This document shows, piece by piece, positions 1-5,520 of a stretch of 8,383 nucleotides of DNA (position 1 is its first letter; every line of letters begins with the position of its first letter). The notes beneath the pieces are model-generated. The model had not been told where the DNA came from and did no database searches. It saw only the letters and a program-made list of their open reading frames with translations. The stretch spans positions 1-8,383 of the forward strand of contig CAZJJK010000127.1 of NCBI GenBank assembly GCA_964546285.1, in the 5' to 3' direction. This DNA is from CAZJJK01 sp964546285 (GTDB lineage Bacteria > Spirochaetota > Spirochaetia > Treponematales > Breznakiellaceae). A program made the position numbers and the translations under genes.

Positions 1-161
1 GCTTTTTCTTCTTTTTCTAAATTATAGGCCGCATTGAACGGAAGCGAAACATGGATTGGGATCCGCTCTATGTTCCCGAGCCACTGACGCAGGTAGCCAA
101 GGATTCCCGCGGGATCGTGAACGGAATCTCGGAATCGGGGAGGCTTCCGACCAAAGCCCCC
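1..161 (-). pseudogene. Left-edge open frame without start codon; possible gene fragment
   Basis: On the minus strand a frame is open from just after a TAG (complement of 162-164) to the window edge, 53 codons, with no ATG, GTG or TTG in it. The translation looks protein-like, including GILGYLRQWLGNIERIPIHV and, close to the edge, NLEKEEK. I do not recognise a family. A 5'-truncated gene or decayed remnant continuing to the left would explain the missing start. The competing reading is a 46-codon plus-strand ORF at 51-191 (starts MDWDPLYVPEP) with GGAAG at 40-44 as a possible ribosome site. Only one of the two can be the coding strand, and neither may be. The stretch is more GC-rich than the DNA just after it, so it has different base composition from the adjoining spacer. 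Confidence 0.25.
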
Positions 162-191
162 CTATTGCGCAAGCAAGGTCGCAAGAACTGA

Positions 192-474
192 GCAAACGAA
201 GTTAATAAGAACCAGGATAACAGCTTGAAATAATCGCTTATACGGCGATTTGATGGATGTTACCCCTATGGCTTTGACAAATTGGTACGAATAAGGTGAT
301 AACATCAGAAACTGACTGGTCTTTAGTTTCCCTATCGGCGATACCGAAAAAAGCTGCTTGGTTTAGTCGTTCGGGGCAAAAACCACAAAAATCCGGAAAT
401 GACAGTTCTTATCAGTTTTTTAATATGACTAAATAAGTATTCTATATTCCCGAAAAAATGAGTATTTTTTAGCT
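192..474. other. AT-rich non-coding region upstream of the YdeI-like gene
   Basis: No frame on either strand gives a convincing protein. The stretch is visibly richer in A and T than the biosynthetic genes. It holds an imperfect inverted repeat (GATGTTA at 256-262, TAACATC at 300-306), a perfect TTGACA at 274-279 with no good -10 at normal distance, and a better promoter candidate nearer the gene. Confidence 0.5.
399..426 (+). promoter_or_regulatory. Candidate sigma-70 type promoter for the YdeI-like gene
   Basis: ATGACA (399-404, five of six matches to the -35 consensus) and TAATAT (421-426, four of six to the -10) are separated by 16 bp. Transcription would start near 433, leaving a leader of about 40 nt before the ATG at 475. 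The surrounding sequence is AT-rich, so a chance match is possible. Confidence 0.35.
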
Positions 475-768
475 ATGAACGAGGAAATTTCTGGCGGTGT
501 GGTACATGAATTGCCAGATGACCTGCGGGAAGCGTTAATTTCCGACCCTGTGGCTCTGGAACTTTGGGAGAACCTCACTCCCCTTGCCCGTAACGAGTGG
601 ATTTGTTGGGTTATTTCCGTCAAAAAGAGCGATACGAGAAGGGAACATGTGGCGCGGGTAGGGTCCGAACTTAAGGAGGGGCTTCGCCGCCCATGCTGTT
701 GGATAGGTTGCGTTCATCGCAGCGATAAGGCCATGAGTCCTTCTCAGAAGTATATACTTGGGAAATGA
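475..768 (+). CDS. YdeI/OmpD-associated family small protein
   Basis: A 97-residue protein matching, from memory, small members of the YdeI/OmpD-associated (OmdA, 'bacteriocin-protection') family. It has the acidic start followed by LPDDLREAL (13-21), a helical core with LTPLARNEWICWV (34-46), the basic stretch KKSDTRREHVARVG (50-63), and the signature RRPCCWIGCVHR (71-82). Relatives usually read RPCCWPGCPHR and stop about there; this protein continues with 15 more residues (SDKAMSPSQKYILGK), and its stop codon runs into a long inverted repeat. The biochemical role of the family is not known to me. The four clustered Cys/His residues could bind metal, which is inference. No Shine-Dalgarno is visible before the ATG, unlike ilvC and ilvD. 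It is convergent with ilvY and probably transcribed alone. Family assignment is fairly sure; function is open. Confidence 0.8.
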   Translation: MNEEISGGVVHELPDDLREALISDPVALELWENLTPLARNEWICWVISVKKSDTRREHVARVGSELKEGLRRPCCWIGCVHRSDKAMSPSQKYILGK

Positions 769-805
769 GGTTCTTGCAAAAGTCGCTTACTTTCGCAAGA
801 ACCTC
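767..805. repeat. Inverted repeat 1: long hairpin at the 3' end of the YdeI-like gene
   Basis: GAGGTTCTTGC (767-777) pairs perfectly with GCAAGAACCTC (795-805). After one A/C mismatch, AAAGT (779-783) pairs with ACTTT (789-793) around a CGCTT loop. This gives about 16 paired positions. The TGA of the upstream gene (766-768) overlaps its left edge. It could end transcription, but only a short delayed T stretch (TTTT at 812-815) follows, so it is not a standard intrinsic terminator. Confidence 0.7.
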
Positions 806-808
806 TCA

Positions 809-865
809 CAGTTTTATTGCGAGGATTATTATCTACATACAATACAAATAATAGCAATAAAACTG
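809..865. repeat. Inverted repeat 2
   Basis: CAGTTTTATTGC (809-820) and GCAATAAAACTG (854-865) are perfect 12-bp inverted copies. The inside can extend the stem by TATTAT (827-832) with ATAATA (848-853), leaving an asymmetric bulge at 821-826. The repeat lies four bases after inverted repeat 1. Confidence 0.65.
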
Positions 866-883
866 CGCTTGCCATTATTGTCG

Positions 884-912
884 GCTTTCAAAAGTTGAAG
901 ACTTTTGAAAGC
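884..912. repeat. Inverted repeat 3
   Basis: GCTTTCAAAAGT (884-895) and ACTTTTGAAAGC (901-912) are perfect 12-bp arms around the 5-nt loop TGAAG. No T tract follows on the plus strand, so simple intrinsic termination is not obvious. Confidence 0.7.
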
Positions 913-1016
913 GCCTCAAATGATAGAACTTTTAGACTGTTTTGTTTTTCACAAGCTTCGGCCAAGGAAGGTGGTATAAACTTCTTTTTGCGAATTGCTG
1001 GGGCCAAAATGGTAGG

Positions 1017-1046
1017 TCGCTCCGGCCTTTCAAAGATACGGAGCGA
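1017..1046. repeat. Inverted repeat 4, about 30 bp beyond the ilvY stop
   Basis: TCGCTCCG (1017-1024) and CGGAGCGA (1039-1046) form 8-bp, GC-rich arms around a 14-nt loop. The position just downstream of ilvY on the minus strand suits a transcription end. There is no uridine run after it in that direction, so I call it a repeat and not a terminator. Its loop (CCTTTCAAAG) resembles the arm of inverted repeat 3. Confidence 0.6.
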
Positions 1047-1074
1047 GCAGGCGCTAAAACACTAGCCTTTAGGC

Positions 1075-1983
1075 CTAAGATATATCAATAAATTCCCCAC
1101 CCTTCAACGCTGACGCGATATCCCAAAACGCCTTAACCGCTGGCGCCTCAAGCCGCCGGGTACGGACGCAGAGACCGACGACATAGGGCTCCAAGCTGGG
1201 CGTCACCGTCAAAACGCGCAAAGCAGTGTCACTATCAAGGCGGCTGAGCGCCAGTTGGGGCACGATGCCGACCCCGCAGCCCAGACGAACCATAGAAACG
1301 ATGGCCTCGTGGCCGGACACCTCGGCATAGACCCTGGGCTTAATCCGAGAAGCGCGGAACCAGGCGTCCGCCCGCCGTCGCGATAAACCGGTTTCTGAGA
1401 GTACCATCGGAATTTGTGACCAGGGAATAGGAAGCCGCTCCACCAGATTACGCGTTTCACAGGGCAGGGTCGGCGCGATAAAGAGCAGCGGCGTCACCGT
1501 CACCGGCTTAAAGGATAGATCCTTTGGCAGACTGCCGGGCAGAGCGGCCACGGTAATATCGAACTCTTGAGTCTTTACCCGATCTATAGCCTCCGCTGGA
1601 TCCCCGGTCTGAAGCCGTATATGTACATTGGGGTAGCGCTCGCGGAAAGCGGCGAATATGCCGGTCAATACCGTAGATGAGGCGGTGACCGACGAATAGA
1701 GCCTTATTTCGCCCTGAAGCTGGCCATCCTCCGCCCTTGAGGCGCTCTTCAGCCTCTCCCAACGTTCCAAAGTCTCCATGGCGAAAAGCCGAAACTCACC
1801 GCCGGCGGCGGTAAGCTCAACGCCACGGTTATCGCGGGTAAAGAGGCTTTTGCCTAATTCTTCCTCCAACCTGGCTATGGTTCGGCTGACGGCGGAAGGG
1901 CTTAGGTTGCGTTCCTGCCCAGCCCGGCCGAAATGCAGGAGCTGAGCGACGCTTAAAAAGGTCTTGAGAGCGTATTGGTCCAT
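1075..1983 (-). CDS. ilvY: LysR-family transcriptional activator IlvY
   Basis: A 302-residue cytoplasmic LysR-type regulator, full length for the family. The N-terminal winged helix-turn-helix spans roughly residues 1-62 (LKTFLSVAQLLHFGRA, then LSPSAVSRTIARLEEELGK, then LFTRDNRGVELTAAG). The effector-binding domain spans about 90-295. Stretches shared with E. coli IlvY as I remember it include TGDPAEAIDRV, IAPTLPCETRNLVE, RRRADAWFR, GHEAIVSMVRLGCGVGIVPQ and the C-terminal RRLEAPAVKAFW. E. coli IlvY activates ilvC when it binds acetolactate or acetohydroxybutyrate. Here it is transcribed divergently from ilvC across a 175-bp gap with a LysR-type dyad, so the same control is very likely, as is repression of its own promoter. 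Its ribosome site is weak (AAGGCG about 8 nt before the ATG). Confidence 0.92.
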   Translation of the reverse strand: MDQYALKTFLSVAQLLHFGRAGQERNLSPSAVSRTIARLEEELGKSLFTRDNRGVELTAAGGEFRLFAMETLERWERLKSASRAEDGQLQGEIRLYSSVTASSTVLTGIFAAFRERYPNVHIRLQTGDPAEAIDRVKTQEFDITVAALPGSLPKDLSFKPVTVTPLLFIAPTLPCETRNLVERLPIPWSQIPMVLSETGLSRRRADAWFRASRIKPRVYAEVSGHEAIVSMVRLGCGVGIVPQLALSRLDSDTALRVLTVTPSLEPYVVGLCVRTRRLEAPAVKAFWDIASALKGGEFIDIS

Positions 1984-1997
1984 AACAAACGCCTTAA

Positions 1998-2016
1998 TGT
2001 TGCGTATAGAGCAACA
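1998..2016. promoter_or_regulatory. Probable IlvY operator (LysR box) between ilvY and ilvC
   Basis: TGTTGC-GTATAGA-GCAACA is a perfect 6-bp dyad and contains the LysR T-N11-A pattern (T2001 to A2013). It is the only clear dyad of this kind in the ilvY-ilvC gap. Its centre, about 2007, lies about 65 bp before the transcription start implied by the candidate ilvC promoter, where LysR recognition sites usually sit. It begins about 14 bp before the ilvY start codon, consistent with autoregulation. Assignment to IlvY is inferred from position. Confidence 0.6.
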
Positions 2017-2036
2017 ATGTATCGCGAAAATATCAC

Positions 2037-2065
2037 TTTATTCAACATCGATCTTCTGTCATACT
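2037..2065 (+). promoter_or_regulatory. Candidate activator-dependent ilvC promoter
   Basis: CATACT (2060-2065) matches the -10 consensus at four of six positions, and TTTATT (2037-2042) is a poor -35 at 17 bp. A weak -35 is expected at a promoter that needs a LysR activator. The implied start near 2072 leaves a leader of about 87 nt before ilvC. No stronger match was seen in the gap. Confidence 0.35.
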
Positions 2066-2115
2066 GCGTTTGCGTCATTAGAAAGCGACATCACGACGAG
2101 CATACCAATACAGCG

Positions 2116-2134
2116 TCGGCGAGGCCGGCGCCGA
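2116..2134 (+). other. GC-rich hairpin in the ilvC leader
   Basis: TCGGCG (2116-2121) pairs with CGCCGA (2129-2134) around a 7-nt loop, 12 bp before the ilvC ribosome site. It could influence translation or mRNA stability. No leader peptide rich in Val/Leu/Ile codons and no T-tract terminator was seen, so classic attenuation is not supported. Confidence 0.35.
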
Positions 2135-2146
2135 GAGAAAAGTCAG

Positions 2147-2152
2147 AAGGAG
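2147..2152 (+). promoter_or_regulatory. Shine-Dalgarno that fixes the ilvC start
   Basis: AAGGAG lies 6 nt before the ATG at 2159. It rules out the 65-codon upstream extension of this frame, which would begin inside ilvY. Confidence 0.85.
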
Positions 2153-2158
2153 ACTATT

Positions 2159-3220
2159 ATGGCTAAGATCAATTTCGGCGGCACTTGGGAAGAAGTGATC
2201 ACCCGCGACGAATTCACCCTGGAAAAAGCGCATGAGGTTTTAAAAGACGAAGTCATCGCGGTTATCGGCTACGGCGTCCAAGGCCCGGCCCAATCGCTCA
2301 ACATGAGAGACAACGGCTTCAAGGTCATCATTGGTCAGGACCCCCGCTTTAAACGGGAATGGGATAAGGCGATCAAGGACGGCTGGGTGGAAGGGAAGAC
2401 CCTCTTCCCCATAGAGGAAGCGGTACAAAAGGCTACGGTGATCCAATACCTGGTGTCCGACGCCGCCCAAAAAATCGTATGGCCGACTATCAAGGCGAAT
2501 CTTAAAAAGGGCGACGCCCTCTATTTCTCACACGGCTTTTCCATTACCTACAAAGAACAGACCGGCGTTATCCCGCCGGATTATATCGATGTTATCCTGG
2601 TAGCGCCAAAGGGTTCGGGAGCCTCGGTGAGGACCAACTTCCTGGCCAAGAGCGGTATCAATTCCAGCTACGCCGTCTTCCAGGACGCCACCGGCCGCGC
2701 CAAGGAACGGACCCTGGCTATCGGCATCGCTATCGGCTCGGGCTATCTCTTTCCCACCACCTTTGAGCAGGAAGTGTACTCCGACCTGACCGGCGAACGC
2801 GGCGTGCTGATGGGCGCCCTAGCCGGCATCATGGAAGCCCAATACGATGTGTTGCGCGCTCATGGCCATTCCCCCTCGGAAGCGTTCAACGAGACGGTGG
2901 AGGAGCTGACCCAGAGCCTTATCCGCCTAGTGGCCGACAACGGCATGGATTGGATGTACGCCAACTGCTCCACCACCGCCCAGCGCGGCGCCCTTGACTG
3001 GAAACCTAAATTCAAGGCGGCCGTCCTGCCGGTGTTCAAGGACCTCTACGAATCCGTTAAGAACGGCACCGAAACCGCCATTGTCATCAAGGCCAACAGC
3101 GCGCCGGATTATCAAGAAAAACTGTCCGCCGAACTCAAGCTCATCCACGATTCGGAGATGTGGCAAGCCGGCGCCGCGGTTCGTTCGCTGCGCCCGGAAA
3201 ACTGGGGAAAGGATAAATAA
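2159..3220 (+). CDS. ilvC: Ketol-acid reductoisomerase (short, yeast/Bacteroides-like branch)
   Basis: The 353-residue enzyme converts acetolactate or acetohydroxybutyrate to the dihydroxy acid, with NAD(P)H and magnesium, in valine and isoleucine synthesis. The N-terminal Rossmann domain has GYGVQG (37-42). SHGF carries His125 and APKGSG carries Lys151. The C-terminal domain carries the metal ligands in SDLTGE (Asp209, Glu213) and FNETVEE (Glu245, Glu249), then CSTTAQRGALDW with the substrate-contacting Ser271. It ends LRPEN, as in yeast Ilv5 and Bacteroides enzymes, which it resembles more than the approximately 490-residue E. coli form. The beta2-alphaB cofactor loop reads GQDPRFKREW (59-68) instead of the RK-type sequence seen in relatives, so NADPH versus NADH preference is uncertain. 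It is followed 99 bp later by ilvD and is probably cotranscribed with it under IlvY control. Confidence 0.97.
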   Translation: MAKINFGGTWEEVITRDEFTLEKAHEVLKDEVIAVIGYGVQGPAQSLNMRDNGFKVIIGQDPRFKREWDKAIKDGWVEGKTLFPIEEAVQKATVIQYLVSDAAQKIVWPTIKANLKKGDALYFSHGFSITYKEQTGVIPPDYIDVILVAPKGSGASVRTNFLAKSGINSSYAVFQDATGRAKERTLAIGIAIGSGYLFPTTFEQEVYSDLTGERGVLMGALAGIMEAQYDVLRAHGHSPSEAFNETVEELTQSLIRLVADNGMDWMYANCSTTAQRGALDWKPKFKAAVLPVFKDLYESVKNGTETAIVIKANSAPDYQEKLSAELKLIHDSEMWQAGAAVRSLRPENWGKDK

Positions 3221-3255
3221 GAGAGACAAACTCGATAATATTTGGGCGTTCCGGA

Positions 3256-3291
3256 GCGGTCGTCGCGGCCGACGCGGTCATCGCGGCCGGA
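3256..3291 (+). repeat. 18-bp tandem repeat in the ilvC-ilvD spacer
   Basis: GCGGTCGTCGCGGCCGAC (3256-3273) is followed directly by GCGGTCATCGCGGCCGGA (3274-3291); the first 15 bases differ at one position. The pair is bracketed by CCGGAGCG at 3251-3258 and 3287-3294. It can fold (for example CGTCG-CGGC-CGACG) and is followed by a short T run (3299-3303). It might stabilise the ilvC message or cause partial termination before ilvD. No T-rich tail typical of a strong terminator is present. Confidence 0.6.
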
Positions 3292-3307
3292 GCGCTTGTT
3301 TTTCCAT

Positions 3308-3313
3308 AAGGAG
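3308..3313 (+). promoter_or_regulatory. Shine-Dalgarno that fixes the ilvD start
   Basis: AAGGAG lies 6 nt before the ATG at 3320. It favours this start over an upstream ATG at 3242, whose extra 26 residues (Arg/Ser/Pro-rich) come from the tandem repeat. Confidence 0.85.
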
Positions 3314-3319
3314 AAAAAG

Positions 3320-5152
3320 ATGGCGAAGGGATTGAGAAGCGCGAAAACGTTTGAGGGCCGCCGGATGGCGGGCGCCAGGAGCCTCTGGCGGGCCAACGGC
3401 ATGAAAGAAGAGCAGATGGGTAAGCCGGTTATCGGTATAGCCAATTCCTTCACCCAATTCGTGCCTGGCCATGTGCACCTGCACGATATAGGCCAGGAAG
3501 TGAAGGCGATGATAGAGGCGCACGGCTGTTTCGCGGCCGAGTTCAATACCATCGCCATAGACGACGGTATCGCCATGGGCCATGACGGCATGCTCTATTC
3601 CCTGCCATCGCGGGAGCTGATCGCCGATTCGGTGGAATTCATGGCCAACGCCCATAAGGTGGACGCCCTTATCTGCATCAGCAACTGTGACAAGATTACC
3701 CCCGGCATGCTGATAGCGGCCATGCGCCTCAATATCCCGACCATCTTCGTCACCGGCGGTCCCATGGAAGCGGGCGTCCGGGGAAACCAAAAGTTGGATT
3801 TGATCGACGCCATGGTCCAATCCGCCGATCCTTCCGTGGATGACGCCACCGTAGCGGCGATAGAAGCCATCGCGTGCCCCACCTGCGGCTCCTGTTCCGG
3901 TATGTTCACCGCCAATTCCATGAACTGTCTGACCGAGGCTCTGGGCATGGCGCTACCCGGCAATGGCACCCTAGTCGCCACCCACGCCAAACGCCGCGAC
4001 TTGTTCGCCGCGGCCGCCGAGCGCATCGTCGCTATGACGGAAGCGTATTATTTCAAGGACGATGATTCGGTACTGCCGCGTTCTATAGCGACCAGGGCGG
4101 CTTTCATGAACGCCATGGCCCTGGATGTGGCGATGGGCGGCTCCACCAATACCGTCCTGCATATTCTGGCCATCGCTCACGCGGCCGAGGTGGACTTTGG
4201 CATGAAAGACATAGACGCCCTGTCGCGGAAGACGCCCTGCATTTGCAAGGTGGCGCCCAGCTCAGCCTACCATGTGGAAGACGTGCACCGGGCTGGTGGC
4301 ATCCATGGTATCTTGGGGGAATTGGCGCGCGGCGGCCTTATCGACACGGCAGTTAAGCGGGCCGATGGACTAACACTCAAACAGTCGCTGGAACGCTGGG
4401 ATCCGCGTTCGCCCCAGGCGACGGAAGAAACCAAGGCCTTCTATCTCTGCGCGCCAGGCGGCAAGCGCAACCTGGTCCTAGCCTCGCAGAATAATCGCTA
4501 TGAAAATTTGGACTTGGACCGAGAGAAGGGCTGTATCCGCGACCTCGCCCACTGCTATTATCCCGATGGTGGACTGGCGGTTCTGTACGGCAATCTAGCC
4601 GAACGCGGCGCCATCGTCAAAACCGCTGGGGTTGACCCATCGATCTATAGCTTCACCGGTAGCGCGGTGGTCTTCGACTCCCAGGAAGCGGCCTGCGACG
4701 GCATCCTGGGCGGCAAGGTGAAAGCCGGCGATGTGGTGGTGATCCGCTATGAAGGCCCCAAGGGCGGCCCCGGTATGCAGGAAATGCTCTATCCCACCAG
4801 CTATATTAAGAGTATGCACCTGGGCAAGGACTGCGCCCTCATCACCGACGGCCGCTTCTCCGGCGGCACCGCCGGCCTCTCCATCGGCCATGTGTCTCCT
4901 GAAGCCGCCGAGGGCGGCGTTATCGGCCTGGTGCGGGACGGCGATACAATATTGATCGATATAAAGACGCGCTCCCTGCGCCTGGATCTGCCGGAAGCAG
5001 AATTGGCCGCCCGCCGCGCCGCCGAAAAGGCCAAAGGCAAGAACGCGTACAAGCCAGTGGGACGCGATCGGTGGGTGTCGGACGCGCTCAAGGTCTACGC
5101 CTTGCTCGCCCAATCCGCCGACACCGGCGCGGTCCGGAAGCTGCCGGACTAA
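3320..5152 (+). CDS. ilvD: Dihydroxy-acid dehydratase
   Basis: A 610-residue enzyme (E. coli IlvD is about 616) that dehydrates dihydroxyisovalerate and dihydroxymethylvalerate to the 2-keto acids, the step after IlvC. Visible motifs are NSFTQFVPGHVHL (42-54), the DDG metal site (81-83), SNCDKITPGM with cluster ligand Cys123 and Lys125, CPTCGSCSGMFTANSMNC with ligand Cys192, KTAGVD, YEGPKGGPGMQEML, and GRFSGGTAGLSIGHVSPEA with the probable catalytic Ser514. The position that is Cys in plant and mycobacterial [2Fe-2S] enzymes is Gly50 here, as in E. coli, so an oxygen-labile [4Fe-4S] cluster is likely. It is probably in one transcript with ilvC and ends 23 bp before a strong terminator. Confidence 0.98.
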   Translation: MAKGLRSAKTFEGRRMAGARSLWRANGMKEEQMGKPVIGIANSFTQFVPGHVHLHDIGQEVKAMIEAHGCFAAEFNTIAIDDGIAMGHDGMLYSLPSRELIADSVEFMANAHKVDALICISNCDKITPGMLIAAMRLNIPTIFVTGGPMEAGVRGNQKLDLIDAMVQSADPSVDDATVAAIEAIACPTCGSCSGMFTANSMNCLTEALGMALPGNGTLVATHAKRRDLFAAAAERIVAMTEAYYFKDDDSVLPRSIATRAAFMNAMALDVAMGGSTNTVLHILAIAHAAEVDFGMKDIDALSRKTPCICKVAPSSAYHVEDVHRAGGIHGILGELARGGLIDTAVKRADGLTLKQSLERWDPRSPQATEETKAFYLCAPGGKRNLVLASQNNRYENLDLDREKGCIRDLAHCYYPDGGLAVLYGNLAERGAIVKTAGVDPSIYSFTGSAVVFDSQEAACDGILGGKVKAGDVVVIRYEGPKGGPGMQEMLYPTSYIKSMHLGKDCALITDGRFSGGTAGLSIGHVSPEAAEGGVIGLVRDGDTILIDIKTRSLRLDLPEAELAARRAAEKAKGKNAYKPVGRDRWVSDALKVYALLAQSADTGAVRKLPD

Positions 5153-5175
5153 GACGGCGAGCCTTGTCCGTATCG

Positions 5176-5206
5176 CCCCCGGCGAAAAGCCGGGGGTTTT
5201 TTCTTT
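5176..5206 (+). terminator. Intrinsic terminator of the ilvC-ilvD unit
   Basis: CCCCCGGC (5176-5183) pairs with GCCGGGGG (5189-5196) around GAAAA and is followed by six T, one C and three more T. It lies 23 bp past the ilvD stop and marks the end of the operon on the plus strand. Confidence 0.95.
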
Positions 5207-5520
5207 CGTAAAAAATTCCGCCGAAGCTGGCTTCTTAATTCACGCTAAAAATTGAGAGGACTTATCGTAACGCCATTAGCTACCGAGAAACAGGCGATAA
5301 AGGAATGCCGTAAAGCGCTTGAGCGGGACCAAAAGGAGAAAGAGGCCCACCCTAAAGCGTGGTTCCGAGGAGCAGTTAGACTATATCCGAGACTTTCCGG
5401 TTTGAGGCTCCTTTGACGTACACCAGCTTAGTGTATATCGATATCGGACTGTATCGATAAGCGCGAATATGAGCGCCGCGAAGCTTAAGAACGGCGCGTT
5501 ATATGACCGGATAGATACCC
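5207..5520. other. Spacer after the ilv operon; possible gene remnant and palindromes
   Basis: No confident gene is present. A 54-codon plus-strand frame at 5252-5416 would need a TTG start. It is Lys/Glu/Arg-rich in the middle (ALERDQKEKEAHPKAWFRGA) and has no clear ribosome site, so it could be a remnant or chance. Near 5431-5460 lie the perfect palindromes ATATCGATAT (5435-5444) and TATCGATA (5452-5459). Confidence 0.45.
5473..5497. repeat. Inverted repeat beyond the 3' end of the MBL-fold gene
   Basis: GCGCCG (5473-5478) pairs with CGGCGC (5492-5497) around a 13-nt loop, about 24 bp beyond the stop of the minus-strand hydrolase gene. It might contribute to ending that transcript, but no T run follows in either direction. 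Confidence 0.35.

Larger units (their letters stand above)
769..1074. other. Hairpin-dense spacer between convergent genes
   Basis: This 306-bp gap between the YdeI-like gene (+) and ilvY (-) contains four separate inverted repeats (767-805, 809-865, 884-912, 1017-1046) and no convincing protein. An 82-codon frame opening with TTG at 817 crosses three of the repeats, has no ribosome site and resembles nothing I know. A 43-codon hydrophobic frame on the minus strand starting at 875 also lacks a ribosome site. Bidirectional termination, an unannotated structured RNA or remains of small palindromic elements are all possible. Confidence 0.55.

Noticed and set aside
274..302. Perfect TTGACA at 274-279 as a -35 promoter element
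   Set aside because: The hexamer at a 17-bp spacing is TGATAA, a poor -10, and no gene follows closely.
744..875. 43-codon minus-strand frame with a hydrophobic start (MASAVLLLLFVLYV), reminiscent of small type I toxin peptides
   Set aside because: No ribosome site, mostly built from inverted repeat arms and overlapping the YdeI-like gene; hydrophobicity follows from the AT-rich repeat sequence.
817..1065. 82-codon plus-strand frame starting with TTG
   Set aside because: It crosses three inverted repeats, has no ribosome site, starts with TTG inside a repeat arm and gives an unfamiliar sequence.
1964..2158. N-terminal extension of ilvC by 65 codons
   Set aside because: It would begin inside ilvY and run through the operator and promoter region; AAGGAG at 2147 and family length fix the start at 2159.
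2066..2158. Attenuator leader peptide for ilvC
   Set aside because: No short frame rich in Val, Leu or Ile codons with a ribosome site and no terminator hairpin with T tract in the leader.
3242..3319. N-terminal extension of ilvD by 26 codons
   Set aside because: The extension is translated tandem repeat and has no family similarity; AAGGAG at 3308 fixes the start at 3320.
3221..3319. Terminator between ilvC and ilvD
   Set aside because: The repeats can fold, but the T run is short and separated from the stem, and ilvD follows with its own ribosome site; cotranscription is more likely.
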